Shown in pieces: positions 24,329 to 36,546 of a stretch of DNA of 64,000 nucleotides (position 1 is the stretch's first letter; each line of letters begins with the position of its first letter). The position numbers and the translations under genes are program-made. This DNA is from Suillus spraguei (Eukaryota > Basidiomycota > Agaricomycetes > Boletales > Suillaceae). The notes beneath the pieces were generated by a model. That model had not been told where the DNA came from. It made no database searches and was given only the letters and a program-made list of their open reading frames with translations. The stretch is taken from positions 29,903-93,902 of the forward strand of contig JABCPU010000266.1 in the NCBI GenBank assembly GCA_016800925.1, read 5' to 3'.

Positions 24329-25029
24329 TGTAGCGAGGTGTTTGATAGTGCATTACTCTTGGAAAGGGTTTGCAACCGGGGATACAAACCAGCGTGGGTT
24401 GCATCGTGGATTCAGCGAGGTGCCAAACTTTGAGACGATTGTAGTATGTATGTACATATGCGTCAAAGGTTCGAGACAAGGCCGCGACTGCATACAGTTA
24501 AACGTGCTGAATAAGACGGCGGCGGCAAGACTCGGAAGATCCATTAAATGTAGTTGGTTCCGTAATTTTTTTGATTTTGAACTAACCTAAAGTAGAGATA
24601 ACCATTACATTATTTGTGCCTGTGACAATTTAATCGTGACATGGACAAGTTGCATGTAATCTGCATGTTTCTTCACTCTCTTGTGTTTTGCTACTACTAT
24701 TGGATAAAGCCGCGCTTTTATTCCATATCCTTTCATCCTCTTTCTTCCATTCATCTTATTCCGTCGTGAATCTTACTGACAGTCAGTAGCTTAAATTTTC
24801 GGTCAGTCTATAGTGTTTCGGAACAACAATCGCAATCTTTTACTGTTCAAAGGTTTTTCATTGCTTTCAACCTCTGGTCGTTCTTGTCGCTGTACCATTT
24901 CTTTCTATACAAAATCACGCCTTGATCTCCTACTCTCTATATCTTCTGCCATAGTCTTCCTCAACGGATCTTCCAGGAACTTTGTTGTCAGCGGTTGCCC
25001 ACTGCTTCCGAAGCACATTTCCTTGATCA
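24329..25029. other. Intergenic, 5' region of the next gene
   Basis: About 700 bp between the LUC7 stop and the ATG at 25030. Long pyrimidine-rich stretches (CTTTCATCCTCTTTCTTCC at about 24728-24746, and similar up to 25020) are the kind of sequence common near fungal transcription starts, so I read this as promoter and leader of the next gene. No other gene was recognised. Confidence 0.5.
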
Positions 25030-28000
25030 ATGATGTCCCTTCATGATACGCGGGACACAAACGTTCAGATGGACACTAGTTCCCTCCAATCACCTTCGAA
25101 TACCCTTTCTCTAGGTTACCCAGGTCTCGTTCCTCAACGCCCTGAGGATCCTCTCATACAAAATACCGTGTCTCATACTCCGCGTGACGCTATTTCCATC
25201 TTCCAACGACTGCGCGACCCTAACGCTCTCCATATCTCTCCTGCAGATACCTCTTCTTCCTCTGGAATGCATTCAATGGATATACTTGATACACCCAGTT
25301 CATCGCGTGCACCAGCACCTGGCTTTATTTCTGATTTTCCTTGTCAAAATATCTCATATTGCTCAATGTCGCGAATGGATAGTCATATTCCCCTCCACTC
25401 CCCGCAAAGCACGACTTCGGGCTCCAGCGGTCCTTCATCCGCCGTCCATGGCGTATCATCTCCATATACCATGAATACTTCGTCTATCATGGTCAACGGA
25501 CAGTCCATGATTCAATCTGTGCATGCTGGGGTGCTAGATTCTTCTGGGTCTCCGGGGGCTTTGGGTAGTTCAGCTTCTGAGCTGGCGTTTCCCCCTTTAA
25601 GCAATAGCTCATCAAAACCGACTCAAGACCCAGGTTTTATCTTCCCCCCTCCAGACGTGCCTGATTTGTTCACTGGACGCGACAGCTCGCCAGAGACACC
25701 CGGCGACTCACACTTACTTGTTGTCGGAGATATACTCAAAACGTAAGTTCTCGTATCTTCTGCTTCAAGACTAAGAGTAATTGTGTTGGGTGAATACGCA
25801 GTATTGCGCACACCGCGCAATCAGCGAGTACAGCATGTTCTCGTGGTCAGGGTCTTGAAGCCAATGTCAGAATTGATGAGCTCAAGAAGACTATTACACT
25901 GGTCTCCGAGCTTATTGCTGCCACAAAAATTGCGGACACTCCAGCCATATCACGTAATTCTTCGCCTCGACGCTTTTCTTTGTTGGGCGCAAATTCCAAT
26001 GTTTCGCCGTCCACACATGGTGCAGTTCCTTTGACGCAAGAGCAATCGGGGTCGGGCATGCACTTTTCCTCAGCAGCAGACTTAGGTACTATGGATGGTC
26101 AAAGTAACGGTGATCTTGCAGATATGTCTCGGAAACGGTGTGCTTCGTCGATGGCTGGCGACCGTGTCATTAAGGCGCCAAAGCGTGAGCCGCAAGAGGA
26201 CACCCCACTTCATATTATCCCTCCGCCAGTGTCCAGTCAACAGCCTTTCCCTTCTACTGTCGCGGCCCCCATGACTGACATACGATCCACGGCTTCATAT
26301 GTTCCTGCAAATGCGCCTGCAGATTCAGCTTCTCGACCAGCAAGCTCCGCGGGTCAACCTCCCATAGCAGGTTATGGTTTAATTTCACATCAACCGCCCG
26401 CCGCATCCATGGGCTTTCCGATCCCCATATCTTCAGCACCGCCTCACTCATCTACGGAATTCATTTCAACATCACCGTTATCGACAACCATGCCACATTC
26501 AACTCATTTCCCCCCTCCCCCCACCGTCCGGACCTCGTGGTCAGACAGTGCTGCCACATTACCTCATCGCAGCCATCAGCATTCACTTTCGGGAAGTTCC
26601 CTCAACGCCGGCATCAATTTTCATTCGATACCCAGCAATAACTCGTCTCTCGGACCACTCCCATTTTCAACAACCGGAACATTCCCTTCATCATCTTCAC
26701 AGCCACGTTCTCTCACGAATACCGGCTCGGGCATTACCCCGCCGATTGGCAGAGTTTCTAGATCCGGCTCTTTTACGACTAGCAATGTAAATCCATTGGC
26801 GTTCGGAATATCCGAGGTAACTCCCTCCAATGCCCTTGATTTTTTGAATTCAGCACCTACTTCACAATCGCTTGGGTCGCATAGTCCAACTTCATCTCTT
26901 GAAGGAGAATATGACGAGTCCGATGTCTCGCACAGCCCGCCTGAGTCCTCGGGATTGAAGACCATCTCTCATCATTCAAGTTCATCTCGCACTGTTACGG
27001 GGCATGACGTCCGTTCTCTCGTTACACGGCAATCTACAGAGAATTTGTCTCCGACATCAACGCAAGGGCACAGCAATGAAGTTCCGCAAGAGTATCGCGC
27101 CGAAGTTGATCGTATCTTCTTCGAGTTCTTGAATAATATCTGTTCAAATTGTCAGTACTTCCTTCAAATCGTTTCTATCATTTTAATAACCTCTTTTCCC
27201 TGTAGTGGATGCCACCGATGCGAAAGGGGAGCCGATACATCAGACATTAATGGCAAAGAAAATGCAACGTCTAGATGAGTCACCTGATTTTCGACCATTC
27301 AAATTCCGGATACAAGCTTTCACAAATGCATTTTTGGAAGAGGTGCGTAATCTTTGAAGACACGAGGCGATCGATGAGATATTGACGCCCATGCAGCTGG
27401 CCAAACAAGGTTACCCAGAAGAGAAAATTCCTATGAAGAAGGCTAGTCCATGAGATCGATCATCTGATGATAACCTGACTGAACTTTGATTCGTGCAGAT
27501 CCGCAACTACCTGTGGAACCAACCGTATATCTCGCGCTTCAACGAAGATGGTAAAAAGACCAAATCCAAGGGTAATCATATTTGGAACATAGATGCAAAG
27601 AAGAGTCCTCATGATGGCACTTGGTCTTTTCGCCCTTTTCACCGGAAAGTGGCTGGCTCACCGCCTGGTGTTGCTTACGTTGGCCTTCGGTGGTCTTGGG
27701 CACCTCGTATATGGGATCCACAGGCGTCGCGATCGAACTTGATAGTTACGTATACATCGCCGTCCCTCCCATCCTGGCTATTTTGGGAAGACGATGTGCT
27801 GTCAGGAACGCCTCCCCCGGATGCAGAGAGCTGTGACATCACGGTTGTAGCCCGTGTACGTTTCATCTGTGTGGACGTCCATTATTATCTAACGCCAGCG
27901 GCGTAGTATGTTCAAGATGGGCAAGAAGAGCTGCTGACACAGACTTTCCATCTTAATATTGTGCCTGTCTCGAACCTTGACACCTCGTTCTCTGCCTCGC

Positions 28001-28856
28001 GTCGCGGTTCTATGAATGGGGAGACGCACAAGCCACGTCGAGTGACAAGTGATTCCACAGTTCTTCAGGCATCTCCCAGGTCAGTGCCAGTCCGTATTTA
28101 AGGACGTCCACTCTCACGTTGTTCCATTCCAGGCCGTTAAGGTCCCAACCATCATCTGGTCTGGTGTCACCGGTTGCCACGCGCGATGCGCAAGTGATTC
28201 AAGTGCTGACGTCAGCTGCTCAGCGTGTCGCTCAAGAAGCTCAGTCTCAAATAATCTCTTCCGCGACACCAGGCGAGCCCGGCCCTGAGCTGCAGGCCCT
28301 CGCGAAGCAACAGCATGTGTTGACAATTACCGCGCAAGCGTTCGACCAAGAAGTCACTGGTCAACAACGGTCGGAGATTGGCCCACAGGCAACTACTGTC
28401 TTAGCAGCAGCAGCACAACAGGTCGTATTCCAGGCTGCACGCCAAGTAGTTGCGGATCGCTCTGCCGTCGTTGCGAGTCAGATCTCCGCGGGTTTCACTC
28501 CCCCACCCGATGCAGCTACACAGGTGACTGTTAATGAAGTATCGGTTGCTACGCAATCAGCCGTTGCACAGGCTGTCGAAATCACTGGACCGTTATCCAA
28601 CGAGGTTGACGTCCTGATGACGGCAAGTTCCTTGTTGCAACAGCAAATTAGAGCTCCAGTAAGTCCACTTTCAGCGATGCTCGATTCCGCTCAACGATCA
28701 ATGTCCATAAACTCTCTGCACTCCCACTCTACTGGAACACTACCTCTAGCCCCATCATATCCAGCAACCATGACCGCTCAATCTAGTGCTGGTGTCATTC
28801 ATTACCCATCTGTTATATCTTCTAGTAGCTTGTCAGACTTCGGTCAACTATCATGA
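25030..28856 (+). CDS. Large Ser/Pro-rich protein with putative Ig (He_PIG-like) domain
   Basis: A protein of over 1,000 residues with no known function that I can name. The first ~700 residues are low-complexity Ser/Pro/Thr-rich, with a short coiled coil (RIDELKKTITLVSELIAA) and a possible basic nuclear signal (VIKAPKREPQ). The ordered core follows (about 27110-27990): EVDRIFFEFLNNICSN, then FKFRIQAFTNAFLEELAKQG and KIPMKKIRNYLWNQPYISRF, then WSFRPFHRKVAG, WSWAPRIWDPQ, and LPSWLFWEDDVLSGTPPPD followed by ITVVA. The last block matches the pattern of putative-Ig/cadherin-like He_PIG domains. The end is an Ala/Gln/Val-rich helical region. No signal peptide or membrane span is seen, so it is probably intracellular. 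One intron (27443) appears to begin with GC. Confidence 0.8.
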
Positions 28857-29059
28857 TGCTCCGCGATTCTTAGCATATCTCTTTTAGGGTTTTGGGACTC
28901 ATTATGTGCCATTGGGTTATCTGCTTATCTCACTTGCTTCATCATCATCTCCTATAGAAATCTGGCACGGCATTCAATCATTATCGTGACTCGAGGGTGT
29001 AAAAGAGGGTCGAATAAGCATTATCTGTACTTCTATATGATACCGAGAAATCATGTTCC

Positions 29060-32000
29060 TCAAAGCTTCAGATCTGTTTGACAAAACCTGCACTGCTGCC
29101 TGTCGGGAGGGTTCTGCAAATCGCACGACCGACAGATCTGGGGATATTCGTGGTCAGACTGCAGCTCCCCTTCAGAGCTTACAGTAGCATCTGCAGTGAT
29201 GTTTGGATGTGACGAAGCCAACAAGGTACCACCGAAACCTCGCTCTTCCTTGCGCCTTTTCTTTACACGAGTGGGGTCATCTGTCGTTGCATTCTCGTCA
29301 TCTTCTGCCTCTTCCCGAAGATCGAGGACATCGTTGATGAGAAGTCCAAGAGTTGCGACAGTGACCGAATTATCATCTAGCTCCTGGCCACAGTAGGACA
29401 GTCGTTGACAGATTGTTGGGATCTTGAGTGCTTCATATAGCTGTGATGAAAATTAAGGGATGGTCAATGCACAAAACAGGCACTAACCATCACTTTGATG
29501 TCCTTCACCGTAGTCGATTTGGAGACAGTGACCCGTTTCTTTTCTACACCATCCTTGGATTCACGTATGCGCTTCGACTGCCGCGTACCGAAGGTCCTAT
29601 TAGATCCATATGCCATTTGAGGATGCTGACCATTCTCCTCGGATTTATGGCCTTTCTCTTGCGTCACGATATCCTTGGATGTGTTTTTCCCACTCAACAG
29701 TCGAACAGTGATCTCGGCAACATCATAGTTAGACCGCCTGCGTGGGGTATCCGTATCAAAATAATAGGAATTGAAACAGTCAGGGGCGCCTACCTCTTTG
29801 AACGACAGTCACGGCACACGGGGATATCGTGCTCAAACTTGGTGTCAAATACGTTTGGTGGATTTTCGACAAGCTTCTTCTCCAGTGTGATGGGGAAGAT
29901 GCATGGATACCTATAATCGGAACGATTAATCAGACATATCGTGACATCAGATTACCACATACAAATCTGCTAGTAGTATCCACTCTGTCATTTGTACAAC
30001 CGCAATAGACGTGTCCCAATCGTTTGGACAATTAGGATCGAAAAGAAGGTGCCCATGCTCGCACAGAAACTGTGAATTATTGACTCCTTCGGGACGTGGT
30101 CCATCTGTTGGTCGAGTGACCCACTTTCTCCACAAACGCACGAAGTGTGCAGGCAGGATAGCACAAGGAACATTCTCGAGGAGTAGAGTGTTTCCTGTTA
30201 GGGCGTTGTCATGCATGTGACGTAGCCGTGCCTGGAACATATGAGCCGCCGAGCTCTCAAGCCCACTTTCAACACACCTTCTCGTCTTCAGCTTTCCTCC
30301 GTAGCTCACGTTTGTCTTCCCTGGACATATTTATGGTTGCCTCACAAACAGCGCAGAGCTCTTCCTGAGTTGAGCGTGGCACCCACTGAGGGAACAAGCC
30401 CTTAATAATGTCACCAGCCTTGTGATCGTGTTTAGCAATGTGATCCGCCCATGAGATAAATAGTAATACTACCTTGGTGATATGCTCTTTCGTGCTGTGG
30501 ACACCAGCGACAGTTGATCATGTTCGCATACAACATGCCCAAGATACTCCGGGGCATCGGGTGGCGCATCTCCTTGCAGGGGTGTGTGTATTTTGGGCTT
30601 CTGCAATCGCCAGTCTGGATGAAATCAGCAATGTACCACACAATATTATACGATGAGGGGTACCTTTGAGCCAATTCTTGGATATCCAGTAGCCAGGCTG
30701 ATCAGGAGTCTCATCACAAACTGCGTCGAACTGTGCCACCAGTCGAGGATGTTCAACTTGATACAGTTTTTCTATTTGGGCAATGAAACAAAATCGCGGA
30801 AAAATGAGACTTGAACTTGCCTACGAATGATTCCCTGACACAAATCTCACAAACGTTTTGCACCTGGCATACCGGATAAATTTCAGATTCACCAAACTCA
30901 ACGAGCTTCTCATAGGCCCTCTAAAAATCTGGACTTAGGACCACACAAGGAGATTGCTTAATGAACTTACAGCAGAGACACGCTTCATATTGTTAGCTCT
31001 TTGGGGATCCAGGGCATCGTGCTGGCAAAGGATGTCTGAAGTTGGTAAAATCTCGGGTGTGGTCTCTGGTTCCTCTTCGCCCTTGGGTTTGGTTTTTTGC
31101 TTGGCAAGAGATTTAGACAACCATCGTTCGAGAGTTTGACGGCTTATAATGACGGAGTCCTAAGAGCAGTGATAAACAACATGAACATGCAAAATGGACG
31201 AAATCAAGCACCTCATCCATAGAATTGACGCTCCAAGAAGAATAGACGTCCTTCATTTTCTTAAGCAACTCATTAAAGTGTTCCTTAACTTCCTTTTCCC
31301 TAAAATACATATAAGAAAAAGTTGGTTCGAGCATCGAACTGGCTTGCCTCTTTGCATATGCATCACAGGCCATGTCATGAGCTGCGTTCAGACTATTTAC
31401 AACTTCTTGAGCGCGTGGGGGAGGAGAAAAACTTCCAGTATCAACTGTCATGGCTCTATGCTCAGATCTTTGGCTGGCAATGGTCACTGTTGGCCGGTTG
31501 GCGTTGTCTTGGGGTGGGACATCTTTGCGAACATAGATAAGCATGTAGACGTCTTTCGATAAAAAGATATCTCTGGACGGTTTTGAAAGAGACGAAATCA
31601 GCGATACTTCAGCGACAAGGGTATTCAGTACTCAAGACCATGATGTTTTGCTTCGGGAATCTTAGGTTCCGTGGGTGGTGACGAAACTCTACCAATCAGG
31701 GTTCAAAAAAAGACCTTCCAGCAAATCCTTGAGTGAACTTACTCAACAATGTCATCGTCGCTATCATCAATCCGCCGCCTTTTCTTTGCAGGACGTCCAC
31801 GAGAATTTCCGGTACTTCCCCTGCCACAATTGTTTAGTTCACTTTTTTCGATAATTTGACCATAGATACTTCTTGGGGTTCCCGTTAAGAACGTCAACTA
31901 TGTCGCGGCCAGTGTATCTCCTTTCTCCGAGTGAATCAATCTTCGTGACGTTTTCGTCATCAAACTGAAACCACGTATTCGATCTGTGCTATCTTCAATA

Positions 32001-33756
32001 CGTCACGCGAGCACTTGTCGGGCCACTCACGCGGTATCCAGAACTTGAGCCTCGTAGTGACCGTGATATGCACTCGGTCCTTTGTGTAACAGAACACCTC
32101 TGAGCTCATAGATGTTCTTTCTAGCACTCTTGTCGTTACTCGCTGCTTTTCTGGCGGCAGCGGAGCCTACAAATTGGTCCATGTCAAGCGTCGTTGGAAA
32201 CAGAAGATTGTGCTTAGACTTCTTGCGCTCCATGGAGGCAAAGTCGTAAACAAATCGTAAGAGAGAGAAATGGAGTACGGGGGGAAGGTTTCGCAACTCA
32301 GTATATCGTGTGGCATCCTGGAGTGACTCGCATCTCGAGCACAGGTACCTGATGAGCACGGGTGAGTGATATGTTCGAATAGACAATCCAACTCTTCACG
32401 AACTTGTTGTCACCGGTGAGTTTCTCGTCCTGTAGAAGAGCGGCGATGCGGTCCTCCAGCCGGGCGTTGTTCTGAGCGAAGGTTACATTAGCCCGCAAGA
32501 ATGAGTATGTGAAGAATATCAATGACCTCGATATTTATTTCAAGTTCAAGGAAGTCCGTAGACCGCTCGGACTTATTGTGACAATTGCTACAGATCGTGC
32601 CGTATACTTGCTCCCCTTGAAACTTCAGCGACATGAGTTCGTCGGGCACGTCAAGCAAAGAGAGGATCTACCTGATTGGATACAAGTGATCTTAAAGATG
32701 GTAATGACTGTTTCTGGAATTCAGCATCGAGGTGAGACATAAAAAGCTTTGAGAACCTGTTAATTGGTGAGGAAATACTCAAAGTCGACTAACAATGACT
32801 GACTCTTGTGCGTCTTGCTGCTCTGAGGTTGAAAGCTTTAAGCTTTCGGCAAGTTTTTCGGGATTGAAGACGTTTTGCGTGCATTCCTGCAATGCAGTAA
32901 ACGTCACTTGTAACTGGAATATAGGCGAATCCTAGGTGCAAGCTTGATTTATATGCACACGTTTATCATTGCCCACCAACCTCAAACACGTCTTCCTTAT
33001 CTTGTGAAGGCTGACACATATAGACGCCATTGCGAAAAGCCAGGTCTCGGAACCATACCTTGGCGCTTATTCTGATCAGTTCGAGATGATGAAGCGAAAA
33101 GATACCTACTTGAATGAAGGCATTCGCATAGCATGTCGCGCCAAGGTTCTGAATTGCGTATATGAGTATGACTCGGTGTACGATCTCAGAGAGCACGATA
33201 TTTTATTCTACCTTTAAGCCAACAGGAAGTTCAGGATCCCGGGCGTTGAGCACCGGGTTGAACCCCAAGTCAGACACCTTCAAGAATAATTCCCTGACTT
33301 TGTCTAGGTTCATAACATGTGTGTTATCTTGCGATGTAGAAAGTTGCGTTGGTAGTTTGTAAACTTACCTTCGTCTTTCCATGTCTCTTGTCCGAGGTAA
33401 TTCAAACAATTAGGGTTGTTTTTGCACAACTTCTTACTGCATGGTGGTGGTTCATCATCCAAGACAACAATAACGTCGTCTCCCAGCTCGCCACCTGCAG
33501 GATCACGCTTGGGAGCAGGGCTGCTCTGCTTCTCTGGCTTGTAGGCGTACTTGTTGGCACAGAGCGGGTTGTTACTCCTCCGAGAAAGGCCACATGACAT
33601 AAGACGATGTTCCAGAGTGATCTGAGAGGAATGGGTGACCTCCGTGCCAACCCAACCCCATGGATCGCTGCCAGGCAATTTGCCTCGTTTCAGTTGTTCC
33701 CCTGCACCTAGTCCCTTAGGAGCCGGTGACGAGCGATGTTTGCGCTTCGGAGGCAT
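29060..33756 (-). CDS. Ubiquitin hydrolase, USP48 family
   Basis: A large multi-exon deubiquitinase. The N-terminus has a nuclear-type basic start (MPPKRKHRSS). The peptidase C19 domain has the Cys box GLKNLGATCYANAFIQVWF, the DAQEFSKLF block, a CSNCHNKS/CSRCES zinc pair and the His box YHGHYEAQVLD. Downstream come DUSP-like segments (GYWISKNWLKDW; HFVRLWRKWVTRP), Cys-pair motifs (VCEICVRE; LCAVCEATI; CRDCRSKRR), a ubiquitin-like domain (STTVKDIKVM ... DDNSVTVATLGLL) and, at the very end, a RanBP2-type zinc finger (CRSC-x3-N-x6-CRFC). This order is that of USP48, with the last finger added. It should act in the nucleus or cytosol. The start at 33756 is the first ATG of the basic block. Confidence 0.9.
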
Positions 33757-34037
33757 GACCGGTTAATGGAAGCTGAAAAGCAGATTTGGCTATAAAGATG
33801 ATGGAGGGAGAAGAAAGAAACGTGGACGAGCTGAACCCGGAGACAGGGAGGAGCAACTTGACTTCCATAAACTCAAATAATCTGGTTCCGCCGAAGGTTC
33901 CGCGCTAACAAACTCAATGACGTTACGTAACTGCTTCTCCTTGCTTGAAACCACAGATCCTAACTTTTTCATTGCATAAACGTATCCCATCTTCACGCGT
34001 CTCCAGGACACTTGTGACGAGTCACCACTGTGACTCC
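33757..34037. promoter_or_regulatory. Shared divergent promoter of USP48-like and GAA1 genes
   Basis: A 281 bp gap between divergent starts must hold both promoters. Purine-rich ATGATGGAGGGAGAAGAAAG at 33798 opens a short ORF of about 36 codons on the plus strand that I read as leader sequence, not as a gene. No clear TATA box is seen. The role is inferred from position only. Confidence 0.45.
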
Positions 34038-36448
34038 ATGGATAGAATACGAGTTTCCTAAGGCGCCCCAGGGGGCCAGACGCAAATATCGCAAGACTTC
34101 GACGGCGAAGACAGGTGGCTGCCTATATCCATCGTAATTTAACAAAATTAACGTTAGTGGAGTCTTCATTGTTCGCTCTCTCGCTGAAGTTGCGCAGGAC
34201 AGCCTTGTTTATCATTGGATATGCGTGGATGCTTCTGATACCTCTACCATTGCTCTCCCAAGGAACATACATAGACGAGAATGCGCTTCAGCCGGCGCAA
34301 GTACGTGCTCATATTGGTTGTTCGTTACATGAGCTAATACAGTAACAGGTCAACACATATTGGAACTGGGGCGATGTTCACACAGCAGACTTGCAGCTGT
34401 ACCAACTGGATGGCATTCAAGAACGAAATCTCACCAGCGAGCAGTGTGTCATCCTCCTCTTTGGACATTCGACTGCCTAGCTAATCTTATCGACAGAAGA
34501 GCGGAATTCTTCATGACTGAATTTAGTAAGCTTGGCCTTGCCGCTTCCATACAAAATTATACTTTCAGTACTAGTAAAGGAGTGAGTTTTTTTGTTCAGC
34601 AGTCAGTTTGTTATAAACATTTGCCAGACCATCTCAGGCCACAATGTATATGCCGTAATGTCATCACCTCGAGCCGCTGGAACAGAAGCGATGGTGATTA
34701 GTGCATCATGGTTAAGCAGGGCAGGGCACGGCACACTTAATTTACGCGGGACATCTACTGTGCTATCCCTCGCTGCATTTTTAAAGGGTATGGTTATTGA
34801 GTGGCTTTCAAATTCGTGATATATCCAATACGCTTCGCAGATTATTCATTATGGGCGAAAGATATCATCTTTATCATCAGCGACGACTACCTTCACGGAA
34901 TGCATGCATGGCTGAATGCATACCATGGCACAGTACCGTCGAGTATGTCATTTTTTCGTCTACATAGTCAACTTAGCCTTCATTCTCTTGTTCACTAGAT
35001 CTTTATACAGACCCTCTCGAGCACACCTCGGGGGTTATTTGGACTGCTTTGAATATTGACTACAGCAGTCATTCTTTTTCGCACCTCGGTGTCTTTCATG
35101 GTGGGCGGAACAGCTACCATCTTATTCTTATTCTCCGATTACTCAAGGGTACCTACAGAGGGCTTAAACGGACGTCTCCCAAATCAGGACCTCATCAATT
35201 CTTTCCGACTAATCTCACATTATACAGGTGGCGTCCCAATGGCAGTATACGATCACCTGGAACCGTCAGATTCCGTTGATCGAGGGCAGAGCGTCTTTCC
35301 GCCATGGGTTCCGCTTTCTGTTCAGCAGAGTCCACAACTTCAGCAATACGGGTATCGTGTGCGGAATGTAGTCCGACACATTGGCTACCAGGCTCGCGGC
35401 ATGTGCAGTGGAGTGCATGGCCTAATGCATCAGTAATTTTGTTATTCTTAATGGCTTGTTTGGGGATAATGACTTGATTCAGATTCCGTATCGACGCTAT
35501 CACCTTGTTTGCCGTTCCAGCAGATGGACCGCATGGATTCCATGCACTAGGAAGGTGAGTAACCATAATTTATTATCACTCTTAACTACAGCAGCACCTG
35601 CTAGAATCGTCGAGTCTACGCTCAGAACAATGAATAACCTTTTAGAGCGTTTACACGCGTCCTTCTTCTTTTATATCTTAACTAGCCCTGGGACCTTCAT
35701 GAAGATTGGCATGTTTCTCCCAAGCGCTATCCTCGTTAGCGTCGCCATGTTATTCAAAGGGCTTGGCGAGTGGGTGACTGCGGGGTGGGTTTGGGAAATA
35801 TATGAAACCTCTTTGAAAAGCAGCGAGACTGAAAAGTCTAGTCCTGCGAAAGGCACATGGAGAAACAGGCGACGACCCTTGCTGTCTGCGCTTATCGTTG
35901 TGGTGACTACTCATGTTTTAGGAGTTCTCGTATTCAACCTAGTTTGCAGTCGATGGTTTGCCGAGTACCCTTCGGTTAGTTGTTTGACTACCTTTTGGTG
36001 TTATACGCTGACCTCATCTGTCCTATAGTTTCTTGCGCCAGCTATTTTTGTCGCCGTGTCTGTGGCACCTCTAATCCTCCTTCCACTATTTTCAGCAAAC
36101 GCCCCGGAAGCAGCTCCAACTTCAATGCTCCTAAAATCATCAAATTTATGCCTAGCATCAACAGTGATATCTATCATGTCCCTACTAAACTTTTCCCTCG
36201 CCGCCATGCTTGCTATAACCATGGGTGTCCCTCTGGCGACGTCAAATACATCCTCAAGTACGATGATCTCTCGTTTACGATACGCTGGCTACTGTGTGCT
36301 AGCGTGGGGTTGGCTAGTGTTGTTTCCTGGAGAGGTTGAAAGCGCGATCTGGAACTGGGAGGTGCTGGGTGTATGGTTTGCGCCGTTCATATTTATCGTG
36401 TATGCCCCGCTCGTGATGCAAGCTGCTATCGTATGTCTACAGGATTGA
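34038..36448 (+). CDS. GAA1: GPI transamidase subunit GAA1, start region frameshifted
   Basis: ER membrane subunit of the complex that attaches GPI anchors to proteins. Conserved blocks: ANIARLRRRRQVAAYIHR before the first membrane helix (LFIIGYAWMLLIPLPLL), YIDENALQPAQV, TYWNWGDVH, GHNVYAVMSSPRAAGTEA (peptidase-like fold), DIIFIISDDYLHGMHAWL, the HGFHALGR block and several C-terminal helices. The ATG at 34038 codes MDRIRVS and then hits a stop, while the next frame reads LRRPRGPDANIARLRRRR without an ATG. One missing C at 34057-34058 would join them. An alternative is an unseen upstream exon spliced at 34046 (TAG|AAT). The rest of the gene is intact. Confidence 0.88.
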
Positions 36449-36546
36449 TAGATCAATGGCAGCGTAATGTCAAATTACAATGTATAGCTTGATGGACTTG
36501 AGATGGAAAGCAATCAGTGCAATCAGTGTGCGGTGCCGCATCATTG

